From: [Actinomadura] parvosata subsp. kistnae
Lineage (GTDB): Bacteria > Actinomycetota > Actinomycetes > Streptosporangiales > Streptosporangiaceae
Length of the DNA: 64,000 bases
Assembly: GCF_900323885.1 (NCBI RefSeq)
Contig: NZ_OOHJ01000022.1
Span: forward strand, 930,001-994,000
Reading direction: 5' to 3'
Shown: positions 42,919 to 50,624 of the stretch, one piece after another
How positions within the stretch are numbered: the first letter of the stretch is position 1
Layout of the letters: each line of letters opens with the position of its first letter
Translations under genes and position numbers: made by a program
Notes under the pieces: generated by a model
What the model was told of the DNA's origin: nothing
What the model saw: the letters and a program-made list of their open reading frames with translations, nothing else
Database searches by the model: none

Positions 42919-43408
42919 ATCAGCCAGTCGCCTATGCCCCTCCTGGCCTGCCCGTCTGCCGTCGTCCCACCTGCAGAGGTAGCGGGCCAGCCGCGGGGCT
43001 GCCCCGCCGCGCGCCCGGTGTCAGTGCCCGTGATGGAGCGTAGGCGGCCCCGCGGCTGGTCTGCTAGGGCTTGCTCTGGAACGGCGGCAGGCGGGCAGGC
43101 CCTTTCCAGCCCAGCCCCATACGGCGGCTCGTTTGCGATCTCGGCTGCCCGGAGCCGGAGTGCCCCCGCCGGAGGCATGTTCTAACCCCGGCCCCGTTGC
43201 CGGCGACCGGGTGCGCTGATGAACTCGGCCCCGTAACCGGAGTAGTGCGCTTCCTCTTGCGGCCCTGTCCTTCGTCCGCGCCAGCCGACCGGCGTTGTGC
43301 GGGTCGGGGCATGGGAGCCCAAGCGGGAGTGCCCCGGCCCGTGCCGCGTCGGCGGCGCGTGCGGCCCGGTCAGGGCCGCTTTAAGTATGTGAAGAAAGTT
43401 CTCACATG
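42919..43408. other. 490-base high-GC gap in the AICE, with a long inverted repeat
   Basis: No gene is supported. The base composition jumps back to high GC at about 42930. A perfect 13-bp inverted repeat (CCAGCCGCGGGGC at 42987-42999 and its complement at 43047-43059) encloses 47 bases. It could act as a terminator for the AT-rich gene, as a structured RNA, or as part of an origin. Short frames with Cys-rich words (CPEPECPRR) suggest a decayed gene but are not callable. Confidence 0.4.
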
Positions 43409-44125
43409 TCACACGACTATGTCCATGCTCCGGAGGCAGGAACGGAATGCCGTGCCAAGGTGGTCGAGGACGGCTCGGCCTTTCTCGGCGGTAGCCAGCG
43501 AGGGGCGGCCGATGACACCCGATTTGGTGTAAGCCTCCATACCGACCGTAAGAAGATCCTTGCGATTATCTGCAAGATGGTCAACCGTGGCGTAACCGTC
43601 CAACACCAGCTCAGGATTAGACGCCAGGAGAATGGAAACCTCTAGTTCACCTGCATGCATGTCGTCGTGTGTACTGGTTGCCATGTTGGCCGCAGCTCGT
43701 GCCGTCTTCCAGTCGGTGTTCGTCGGGAAAAGAGCCATGCATCGTTCGGAAACGGTAGCTTCTTGGACAATGTTGGAAAGGACGTAATTGCCGCCATGAG
43801 CATTGAGCAGCACTAGCTTGTTGATGCCTGATGCTCGCAAGGACTCCTGAATATCAACAACGAGCGCGAAGAGGGTTCTAGCCGAGATGCTTACAGTTCC
43901 AGGCCAAGCCTTGTGCTCGTGGGAGCAGGAGATAGTAATTGGTGGCAGATGGCGTACGGGATAGAGCTGAGCGATCTCGCGGGCGATGATCGAAGCGATG
44001 GCCGCGTCAGTGGCTAGGGGAAGATATGGGCCGTGTTGTTCGAAGCTGCCAATGGGCAGGATGGCCACTTGCGCATTGCGCTCATGCTCATCCTTGGTTG
44101 TCTGAGTTGGCAGCAAATGATTCAC
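43409..44125 (-). CDS. Creatininase-family amidohydrolase
   Basis: The 238-residue metal-dependent amidohydrolase shows LPIGSFEQHGPYLPLATDA, NAHGGN and HDDMHAGELE, which carry the Glu, His and Asp ligands of the two-metal site. The family includes creatininase, MftE of the mycofactocin pathway and FAPy deformylases; no mycofactocin genes are present. It follows the XRE/TPR gene on the same strand after 28 bases, so it is probably controlled by that regulator. It is AICE cargo. The substrate is unknown. Confidence 0.88.
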   Translation of the reverse strand: MNHLLPTQTTKDEHERNAQVAILPIGSFEQHGPYLPLATDAAIASIIAREIAQLYPVRHLPPITISCSHEHKAWPGTVSISARTLFALVVDIQESLRASGINKLVLLNAHGGNYVLSNIVQEATVSERCMALFPTNTDWKTARAAANMATSTHDDMHAGELEVSILLASNPELVLDGYATVDHLADNRKDLLTVGMEAYTKSGVIGRPSLATAEKGRAVLDHLGTAFRSCLRSMDIVV

Positions 44126-44153
44126 AGAGTCTCCTTTTGTGGAGTGGTGTCCC

Positions 44154-45347
44154 CTACGTGATGCGGTGTGTGAGCTGGGCTAAGTCCTTCATCAAGTCTC
44201 GCACGGGAGGAAGTTTGGCGACAGGTGCGAGGCGACCAGCTAGGGCTTCGAGCTGTGTTCGGATACGTGAAGAACCGGTTCTCATCGCGATGGAGAGGGC
44301 TTCCGTCCCAGCTTGAAGGGCTCGCTCGATCTCGCCTTGAGCTGCGGCAGCGGTGGCCAGCCGGGCAAGACACAGACCTTTGTCGCGTACTTGGGTCGCT
44401 TCGGGCCACTGCGTAAGGCTGTGTTCGAAGACTGACACGGCTGCGTCCGGGTTGCCGAGAAGCACCCATGACATCCCGGCTTCCATCTCGATGTAGGACG
44501 GAGTGCAGTAGCGGGCTCTGTCTGGTGCGACCTGGTTCAGCCCGTCAGCGGCATGCTGGATGGCTTGAGCTGTGGCGGATTCGAACTCGCGAGGTTCGGC
44601 GAGAAGAGCGTGTGCGTTGGCCAGCTGCCGGAGAGAGACTGCACGAAGCCGTGGTGTCAGGTCGGGTGAGGCGTTGAGCGCGGCGTTGGCCAGACCTAGA
44701 CCTTGCCCGGGTTGGCCGGCCTCGGTGGCGATGTTGCTTTTCCGCATGAGGACGTAGGCCAAGAGTTGCGGGTCGGCGAGTTCCTGGGCGTAGTCGAGTG
44801 CTTGGTTAGTCCAACGCATCGCGCACTCAGGGTCGCCAGAATCCTGGTACAGCCAGCCACAGAATTCGGCGAATTGAGCAGCGATTCTGAGTATCCGATG
44901 GCGATCGGCTCCACGTGTTGACTGTACTAGACGGTCTATCAGCGGAAGTTGGGCTTGAACGGTCGGCACCAAGTAGAGCGGGCCAAGAAGGGCGTCTGCG
45001 CGAGTGTGCTCAGCCAAGATATTTGTCAGGTAGGTGATCACCTCAGGGGAAGCTGCGCCTGGCAGGGCTGGAGGCAGCGTGGTTGGTGCTGCCATGATGA
45101 CTTCGGTTTGTGCAGTGAACCCGAGGTCGGTATCCGAAGCGCGGTAGAGCTCGCAGAATATCTGTCGGTAGCTCTCCGGGACGTCTCGACGGTTGTTCTC
45201 AAACATGGAGAACAAGGTGCGCAAGCTGGAACGGGACGGGATGTCGATCTCCAGCCTGCGGCCAATCTGCTCGAACCGGACGATGGCTTGCTCCTGAGAC
45301 CAGCCATGTTGCTTCCGTGCCTGCTTGAGCAAGTTCGGAATACCCAT
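44154..45347 (-). CDS. XRE-family regulator with TPR-like C-terminal domain
   Basis: The 397-residue protein has an N-terminal helix-turn-helix (about 1-70; NLLKQARKQHGWSQEQAI) followed by helical TPR-like repeats (about 110-390). This architecture is common in actinomycete signal-responsive regulators. ATG 45347 has GAGGTG upstream; GTG 45359 is the alternative. It forms an operon with the creatininase gene. It diverges from the AICE core, so it may repress the core promoter as KorSA does in pSAM2, although its size and domains differ from KorSA. A candidate operator is in the 205-base divergent gap. Confidence 0.85.
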   Translation of the reverse strand: MGIPNLLKQARKQHGWSQEQAIVRFEQIGRRLEIDIPSRSSLRTLFSMFENNRRDVPESYRQIFCELYRASDTDLGFTAQTEVIMAAPTTLPPALPGAASPEVITYLTNILAEHTRADALLGPLYLVPTVQAQLPLIDRLVQSTRGADRHRILRIAAQFAEFCGWLYQDSGDPECAMRWTNQALDYAQELADPQLLAYVLMRKSNIATEAGQPGQGLGLANAALNASPDLTPRLRAVSLRQLANAHALLAEPREFESATAQAIQHAADGLNQVAPDRARYCTPSYIEMEAGMSWVLLGNPDAAVSVFEHSLTQWPEATQVRDKGLCLARLATAAAAQGEIERALQAGTEALSIAMRTGSSRIRTQLEALAGRLAPVAKLPPVRDLMKDLAQLTHRIT

Positions 45348-45431
45348 CGCACCTCGCAATGGTCCGGATTACCGTTGTCAACCCAGTGCACCCATGATGC
45401 CCCATATTTGCGCTGATCGCGCGGGGTTAAC

Positions 45432-45446
45432 AACTTCCGTTAAGTT
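45432..45446. promoter_or_regulatory. Candidate operator in the AICE divergent promoter
   Basis: AACTT-CCGTT-AAGTT is an inverted repeat in an AT-rich patch between the XRE gene (start 45347) and the first core gene (start 45553). The position suits control of both sides. Weak, pattern-only evidence. Confidence 0.35.
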
Positions 45447-45552
45447 ATGTTGGGTTTTGTCAGTCTGTCGGATCCTGATCGATAACAGTTCTATGGAGCT
45501 CACAGGGAGTTCGCACTACAAGGGGTGCGGCCCTCAATTCGGAGGTGAGCTC

Positions 45553-45870
45553 GTGAAGCTCCTCATCGACGTCACCGGCAAGTCGTTCATGGTGACGAAG
45601 GAAGCGGTCGAGAAGGCCGACCAGAACGGGCGTCAGAAGTCCGAGCGGGAGACCGGCCGACCGATGTGGGTCACGCAGGTCATGGCGCTGGACGAGACGG
45701 GCGGCGAGATGATCAACGTCACCACGGCCGGGGAAAGGCCCACGGTGAGCGTTGGTTCCCAGGTCGCCCTGTTCAAGCTGGAGGCTCTGCCTTGGGCGAC
45801 CAACGGTCGCAACGGCGTGGCCTTCCGCGCGGCTGACATCAAGCCCGCTGGTGCTCCGGCCAGCAAGTAG
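45553..45870 (+). CDS. Conserved small AICE protein (105 aa)
   Basis: The 105-residue soluble protein starts at GTG 45553 with GGAGG seven bases upstream (KLLIDVTGKSFMVTKEAVEK). It contains the stretch LEALPWATNGRNGVAFRA near its end, a pattern I recall as conserved in small proteins of actinomycete integrating plasmids, where it is the first gene of the transfer/replication cluster. The function is unknown; a regulatory or single-strand-binding role is speculation. It opens the rightward core operon. Confidence 0.75.
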   Translation: MKLLIDVTGKSFMVTKEAVEKADQNGRQKSERETGRPMWVTQVMALDETGGEMINVTTAGERPTVSVGSQVALFKLEALPWATNGRNGVAFRAADIKPAGAPASK

Positions 45871-46010
45871 ACCGCACTCCTCATCTGCGCCAAGCAATAA
45901 CGGCGTGAATGGTGAGCCCATGCAGGTTTTCACCTGCTGTACAAACGCGATCAACTCCAACACGGTCCACCACAACCCTGTATCTCCGATCAACGATCAG
46001 GGAGGTCGTC

Positions 46011-46154
46011 ATGGGGATCAACATTGCTGGCAAGGACATCGTTTGTCCCGAGTGTCACCAATGGGACAGCTTCCAGATCACGTTCATGGACTCGCGCGGC
46101 GGAGAAGTCACCTGCCTCATCTGCGGTACCGACTTCTACTTCACTCCGAACTAG
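46011..46154 (+). CDS. 47-aa zinc-ribbon protein
   Basis: The 47-residue protein has two CxxC pairs (IVCPECHQW and VTCLICGTD) that would bind one zinc ion. ATG 46011 is preceded by GGAGG at five bases, which decides the start. It is the first of several small zinc-ribbon proteins in this element (others at 48292 and 48513). The function is unknown. Confidence 0.7.
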   Translation: MGINIAGKDIVCPECHQWDSFQITFMDSRGGEVTCLICGTDFYFTPN

Positions 46155-46374
46155 CCGCGCATCACAGGCTCTGCCCATGGCCTGATCACATCGTCATCCG
46201 GAGGGTTTCCACCACCTCTCCGGCCTGATCGCTCAGTCGTCTGAGATCGGCTCTGGCATTCAAGTGAGGGCCGATCTCGACGTCGATCCCTGGGATAACG
46301 CAAGCGGGACCGTATCGCCTACCACAACGCACGGCCCCGCTCCCAACCCCCGCCTCGTCAGGAGGAGGAGAGTC

Positions 46375-47322
46375 ATGCCTCAGCGTACCTTCGGGTCGCC
46401 CAACAAGAACAGAGGCGGCTACGGCCGTCGTGGTAGCGCCGTCACGATCATTCAGACCAACGTGCACTACAGCTACCTGCGCACAGCAAAGATCACCTTC
46501 TATGTGGTGCTGATCGTCGTCGCCCTCGTCACCGCCGTGATCTCGGCGGAGCACCTGCACGGCATCCTCGTCGTGCCGTTCTCCCTCGCCGTCGGTACCG
46601 TCATCGGCGGTCTGGTCGCCTGCGTCATCGCAATCTGGCCTGTCCTGCGTGCCATCTGGTGGTGGCTACCAGAGATCACGTTCGTTCTGCTGCTTGTCGG
46701 CGGCTGGGCGTACCTGCAAGAGCAGACCAGCCCGATCATCACCGGCGTCATCTACGCCAGCATCATCGCCCCCATCAGCCTGATCCCGGTGCTGCGCCGC
46801 AGCACGCTGGCGCTGGCCTGGTGCGTCATCGTCCGGCACCGCCTGCGCGCCTGCTTCATTTCCTTCCTTCCCACTGACCGGCACGGTCACCTACCGTTCA
46901 TCGGTCTGGCCATCCCCACCCCGGTCGGGGAACGCGTCCGCGTCTGGCTCCGCCCCGGACTGTCGGCAGACGAGATCGAGAAGCAGCTCGGCAAGATCGC
47001 CGTAGCCTGCTGGGCCGCCTCCGTCACAGTGACCAAGGCCCGCAAGACCAACGCCGCTTCCATCTACTTGGACATCAAACGGCGTGAAGTCCTTGGCGGC
47101 ATGGTCGGCTCTCCTCTCACCGAGGACCTACCGACCGCCGAAGTGCCGGCCATCACCCCGCCGGTTGCTGCCGTTCCGGCTCAGCTCGATCTGGCTGACG
47201 TGCCGGACATCGACGACACCGACACCACGGAGCGTCCGGCCAAGAAGAACGGCCGATCCCCGGCCGCAGGCGGCACCTTCGCCCCGACGGCCCCGGATAA
47301 CCCCGACCTCGACTGGGTCTGA
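46375..47322 (+). CDS. Membrane subunit of a split TraB/FtsK-like translocase
   Basis: The 315-residue protein has four likely transmembrane helices (about 38-170: ITFYVVLIVVALVTAVI, LAVGTVIGGLVACVIAIW, ITFVLLLVGGWAYL, GVIYASIIAPISLIPVL). A soluble part about 190-260 (VRVWLRPGLSADEIEKQLGKIA, then VTVTKARKTNAASIYLDIKRREVLGG) matches in style the region just before Walker A in AICE TraB proteins. A Pro/Ala-rich tail follows. The ATPase itself is the next gene, 95 bases on. ATG 46375 has GGAGGAGGAG upstream. I infer that the usual single TraB is encoded here in two pieces. Confidence 0.7.
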   Translation: MPQRTFGSPNKNRGGYGRRGSAVTIIQTNVHYSYLRTAKITFYVVLIVVALVTAVISAEHLHGILVVPFSLAVGTVIGGLVACVIAIWPVLRAIWWWLPEITFVLLLVGGWAYLQEQTSPIITGVIYASIIAPISLIPVLRRSTLALAWCVIVRHRLRACFISFLPTDRHGHLPFIGLAIPTPVGERVRVWLRPGLSADEIEKQLGKIAVACWAASVTVTKARKTNAASIYLDIKRREVLGGMVGSPLTEDLPTAEVPAITPPVAAVPAQLDLADVPDIDDTDTTERPAKKNGRSPAAGGTFAPTAPDNPDLDWV

Positions 47323-47417
47323 CGCGCGTCGTCCGCTACCGGGAGAACTCCTGTTCAGCTCTCCCGGTAGCACCTCTCGCATTCGTCTCAGAGACACGTA
47401 AGAGGTGTGACGCTGCC

Positions 47418-48278
47418 ATGAATGTGGCGCTTCCCGAACTCCCGGTCACGATCCCGGTAGCGCCGTCCCTGTCCATGTTCGATCCGGTGTTCATCGGAAT
47501 CGATGAATTCAGCAATCCGGTCTACCTCGACCTGGTGTACCACAACCTCTTGGACGCCGGAGAACCTGGCGGCGGCAAGTCCGTACTGATTCAAAATCTC
47601 GTCGGGCACGCCTTCATGTGCCACGACTTCACCCCGGTCCTGCTGGACCCCAAGTGGGTCGAACTGGGGATGTGGATGGACGCCGCTGAAGCGGCTGGAG
47701 GCGTGTTCGTCGGCCCCGACATCGACAAGGGCCTACGCGTCCTGCGACGCCTGCAAAAAGTGATGGATCGACGCTACGTCTGGCTGCTGGCCAACGGTCG
47801 TCGCAAGTTCCTGCCGCGTGACCACATCAAGGTCATCGGTGTCTTCATCGACGAACTCGCCTACTACACCGCCACCATCGGCACGCCCGAGCAGCAAAAA
47901 GAGTTCATCGCTCTGGTACGTGACCTGGTGGCCCGAGGCCGGGCCTGCGCCATGCCGGTCATCGCCGCCACCCAGCGGCCCAGCGTGGACATCATCCCGA
48001 CGTCGCTGCGCGACCTGTTCGGCTACCGGGCAGCCTTTCGCTGCACCACCCCCAACAGCTCCGACATCATCCTCGGCCACGGCTGGGCCTCGGCCGGATA
48101 CAACGCCCAGGCCATCAGCCCGGACACCCCGGGCGTGTTCTACCTCATCGCCGAAGGCGGCATCCCGCACCTCGCCAAAGCCGCGTACCTCAGCGACGCG
48201 CAGATCCACCAGCTCGTCGAGTACGTCACCTGGATCCGCCGAACCGGCGATCCAGCATCCCTACCCCTGGCTGCCTGA
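47418..48278 (+). CDS. traB: FtsK/SpoIIIE-type ATPase (TraB motor subunit)
   Basis: The 286-residue RecA-like motor has Walker A GEPGGGKSVLIQNL (about 52-59) and Walker B IKVIGVFIDELAYY. An arginine/sensor segment VARGRACAMPVIAATQRPSVDIIP, typical of FtsK, is also present (cited in part: AATQRPSVDIIP). It should pump double-stranded plasmid DNA between hyphae during conjugation. It has no transmembrane helix and no C-terminal winged helix (gamma domain), the part that reads the 8-bp TRS repeats in Streptomyces TraB. It ends shortly after LSDAQIHQLVEYV. The membrane part is the preceding gene. DNA recognition must come from another protein. Confidence 0.85.
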   Translation: MNVALPELPVTIPVAPSLSMFDPVFIGIDEFSNPVYLDLVYHNLLDAGEPGGGKSVLIQNLVGHAFMCHDFTPVLLDPKWVELGMWMDAAEAAGGVFVGPDIDKGLRVLRRLQKVMDRRYVWLLANGRRKFLPRDHIKVIGVFIDELAYYTATIGTPEQQKEFIALVRDLVARGRACAMPVIAATQRPSVDIIPTSLRDLFGYRAAFRCTTPNSSDIILGHGWASAGYNAQAISPDTPGVFYLIAEGGIPHLAKAAYLSDAQIHQLVEYVTWIRRTGDPASLPLAA

Positions 48279-48291
48279 ACGGAGAGCCACC

Positions 48292-48516
48292 ATGTCCCAC
48301 GACCCTGACACGGTCCCGGCCTTGAGTGAGGTGCCCTGGCCCGACCAGCCACCCCACAACCCGGAGGTCCGCGCCGTGTGCTGCCCCGAGTGCGGCAACA
48401 CGGACTTCATCGAAACGTTCATCTCCACCGACCAGGGCTCTGAGAACGCCCTGCAATGCGACCACTGCGGAGAGGTCGTTTCCGTCTCTCACAACCTCCA
48501 CCGGAGGCCACGATGA
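48292..48516 (+). CDS. Zinc-ribbon protein (74 aa)
   Basis: The 74-residue protein has an acidic N terminus followed by CCPECGNTD and LQCDHCGEV, two CxxC pairs for one zinc. ATG 48292 follows GGAGAG; the stop of the translocase gene is 13 bases upstream. Its TGA overlaps the next ATG (ATGA). The function is unknown. Confidence 0.7.
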   Translation: MSHDPDTVPALSEVPWPDQPPHNPEVRAVCCPECGNTDFIETFISTDQGSENALQCDHCGEVVSVSHNLHRRPR

Positions 48517-48884
48517 TCCGCAAGGCATACCACGCCAACGGCAGTCCCGATCTTCGCAACTGGACAGTCCAATGCGACAACAGCTGCCCCAACACCGTCC
48601 CCATCCTCAACGCGACACCGTCCGGCTGGGTCATCGGCAGACGTGAGAACGGCCGGTGTTACTGCCCCGCCTGCGCCTACCTGTTCGCCGCGCGCCTGAT
48701 CTCCTGGGCCCTGGTCTGCCCGGTCTGCGGCTCCCCGCAACTCACCATCGGCACCGACAGCAACGGCACCGCCGAATTCGCCCTGTGCGACGGAGAATGC
48801 CGCACCACCTACCTGGCCGACGACGGCTGGCACTGCACCTGCTGCGGCGACCTGATCATTCCGCCGCCAGACGGCACCAACTGA
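48513..48884 (+). CDS. Multi-zinc-ribbon protein (123 aa)
   Basis: The 123-residue protein contains five Cys clusters (QCDNSC, CYCPAC, VCPVC, LCDGEC, CTCC), enough for two zinc sites. ATG 48513 overlaps the previous stop by 4 bases and has CGGAGG upstream. It belongs to the same translational chain as the preceding zinc-ribbon gene. The family is not recognised; nucleic-acid or protein binding is likely for such ribbons. Confidence 0.7.
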   Translation: MIRKAYHANGSPDLRNWTVQCDNSCPNTVPILNATPSGWVIGRRENGRCYCPACAYLFAARLISWALVCPVCGSPQLTIGTDSNGTAEFALCDGECRTTYLADDGWHCTCCGDLIIPPPDGTN

Positions 48885-48978
48885 ACACACGCGAGGGCCG
48901 GACCAATCCGCCAAGATCCCCGGCCCTCGCCTCAACCCATTCCACTCCTCAGCGATCAAGCAAAGGAGCAGAACCGTC

Positions 48979-49329
48979 ATGCACTCTATCCCCGCTCCGG
49001 CTGCACGCATACCGCAGCTCGACCGGTTGAACGCCACCCCCGGTACCCGAGTGCTCTTCTACGACCCCACCGGCAGCCAGCACACGCTCCCCACCTATCC
49101 GTGGAAGTGGGCGCCCAAGAACCTCAAGACCCGGCGCCAACTCGCCGCCCTCGGCCTGCGCCCCGGCGGACAAACCCCCGTCGCCCAGATCCTCTGGCGC
49201 AACGGCGGACGCGTCGCCTACCTCTACGACGTCACCCGCGCGCTGCCCAAGCGCAAGCCCACCGGCAAGCAGCTGGCCGCGCTCGACAAGGCCATGCGTG
49301 CACGTCGCGCCAAGCGGAGCGCATCATGA
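48979..49329 (+). CDS. RRQRL-motif protein (116 aa)
   Basis: The 116-residue basic protein contains PTYPWKWAPKNLKTRRQL, AALGLRPGGQ, and LWRNGGRVAYLYDV. These match the RRQRL-motif family that recurs in actinomycete integrating elements (from memory). Many relatives continue into a Cys-rich zinc-binding tail; this one ends with a basic tail (ARRAKRSAS) instead. Its stop overlaps the next gene (ATGA). The role is unknown, presumably DNA-linked. Confidence 0.7.
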   Translation: MHSIPAPAARIPQLDRLNATPGTRVLFYDPTGSQHTLPTYPWKWAPKNLKTRRQLAALGLRPGGQTPVAQILWRNGGRVAYLYDVTRALPKRKPTGKQLAALDKAMRARRAKRSAS

Positions 49330-49583
49330 GTCGCCCGGTCGAAAATCCTGACTACGCCGCCTTCCTCAAGCGCATCATCCGCGCCTACAGCAAGCGCATC
49401 GCCGAAGGCGACATCGAAGCCCTCGCGGACTTGTCCGGCATCGTCGCCGAGCTGGACCACGCCATCGCCCAAGCCGTCCTCCAGCTACGTGCGCAGCACG
49501 GCTACTCCTGGGCCGACATCGCCCGGCCTCTCGGCATCACCCGTCAAGCCGCCCAACAACGCTGGGGCGGTGACAGCTCATGA
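49326..49583 (+). CDS. Small helix-turn-helix protein (85 aa)
   Basis: The 85-residue helical protein has a C-terminal helix-turn-helix resembling sigma-factor region 4 (GYSWADIARPLGITRQAAQQR). ATG 49326 overlaps the previous stop, and its own stop overlaps the next ATG, so four genes here are coupled. It is probably a DNA-binding accessory of the element; its target is unknown. Confidence 0.7.
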   Translation: MSRPVENPDYAAFLKRIIRAYSKRIAEGDIEALADLSGIVAELDHAIAQAVLQLRAQHGYSWADIARPLGITRQAAQQRWGGDSS

Positions 49584-50056
49584 CCGTCAGCGGAACCGTC
49601 TACCTGCTGCACTTCGACCGCCCGTACAAACACGCCCGCCACTACATCGGCTGGACCTCCGGAGAGCTCACCCAGCGACTCCGGCAGCACCGCAACGGCA
49701 CCGGCGCCCGACTCCTGCAAGTCATCGCCGCCGAAGGCATCGGATTCGCCGTCGCCCGCCTCTGGGACGGCGGACGCAACCTCGAACGCTCTCTCAAGAA
49801 CCGGGGCGGAGCCTCACGAGCCTGCCCTCTATGCGGAGTGCGGCCGCGCGTCACCGGATGGGAGCCGATGATGCCGGCAGACCTTCCCATGCCGCACGCG
49901 AGCACCTTCATGGACGCCACCTGCGCCTGCAACCGCATCATCACCGTCGCCGCAAACCTGCTCACCACAGCCACGTTCACTTGCCGCGACTGCGGTCAAC
50001 CCGTCGTTCCCCTCACCCAGAACGGCCAAGGAGACCACCATGCCGCAACCGTGTAG
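49580..50056 (+). CDS. GIY-YIG-like nuclease domain plus zinc-finger tail
   Basis: The 158-residue protein begins with a segment like the GIY-YIG fold: VYLLHF, then HYIGWTS, then RLRQHRNGTGARLL (family pattern Y-x-L / YIG / RxxxH). The usual catalytic Arg and Tyr have plausible matches; the late Glu is less clear (LERSLK). The C-terminal half has CxxC pairs (ACPLCG, FTCRDCG) and CACN, probably zinc-binding. A nicking or processing role in transfer or mobility is inferred. It overlaps both neighbours. Confidence 0.65.
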   Translation: MTVSGTVYLLHFDRPYKHARHYIGWTSGELTQRLRQHRNGTGARLLQVIAAEGIGFAVARLWDGGRNLERSLKNRGGASRACPLCGVRPRVTGWEPMMPADLPMPHASTFMDATCACNRIITVAANLLTTATFTCRDCGQPVVPLTQNGQGDHHAATV

Positions 50057-50621
50057 CCGCACCGAACGCATGGAAACAGCCATCCAGCTCGTCATCCTGC
50101 TCCTCGTCGGCCTCATGGCCGGAGCAGCCTCCTTCACCCACGTCCACGACTGGACCATGGCCAACAGCCCCGAAGGAACCAGCGACTGGTTCGGCTGGGC
50201 CAACGCCATCATCTCCGAACTCACCCCCACCGCCTCCGGCCTGGAAGTCCGACGACGCAAGCGCAACGGCCAACCCATCGCCTACCCCATGGCCGTCCTC
50301 ATCGCCTCGGCCCTGCTGTCCGTCGCAGCACAAATCGCCATCGCCCAACCACACCCCACCGGCTGGCTGATCGCCGCCATACCGGCCCTGGCCTTCCTCG
50401 CCCTCACCAAACTCGTGCTCTCACGCACCCCCACCGCTCAGGCGACATCCGAACCAGCCACCGCGCCGGAACCCACCCCGGAAATCCCACCTCAACCTGC
50501 GGAAACGTCCCCCGGCAACGAGCACCAGGACGACATGCCCACCAACCGCGACATCCAAGAGCGCACCCCGGCCTTGCCGGTCCTGCAGCTATCCACCCCC
50601 GCCTTGGAAGGACAGCACTGA
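50040..50621 (+). CDS. DUF2637 (SpdB-like) membrane protein
   Basis: The 193-residue protein has four hydrophobic helices (about 12-30 with the DUF2637 start VILLLVGLMAGAASFTH, then near 50, 80-96 and 103-122) and a long Pro/Thr/Glu-rich cytoplasmic tail. DUF2637 proteins occur in Streptomyces plasmids and AICEs as spread or transfer functions. ATG 50040 lies 17 bases inside the upstream gene, so translation is probably coupled. It directly precedes rep. Confidence 0.8.
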   Translation: MPQPCSRTERMETAIQLVILLLVGLMAGAASFTHVHDWTMANSPEGTSDWFGWANAIISELTPTASGLEVRRRKRNGQPIAYPMAVLIASALLSVAAQIAIAQPHPTGWLIAAIPALAFLALTKLVLSRTPTAQATSEPATAPEPTPEIPPQPAETSPGNEHQDDMPTNRDIQERTPALPVLQLSTPALEGQH

Positions 50622-50624
50622 CCC

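Noticed and set aside
43071-43532. Plus-strand frame with Cys-Pro-rich words in the AICE gap
   Set aside because: No start signal, mixed composition, and it runs into the antisense of the creatininase gene.
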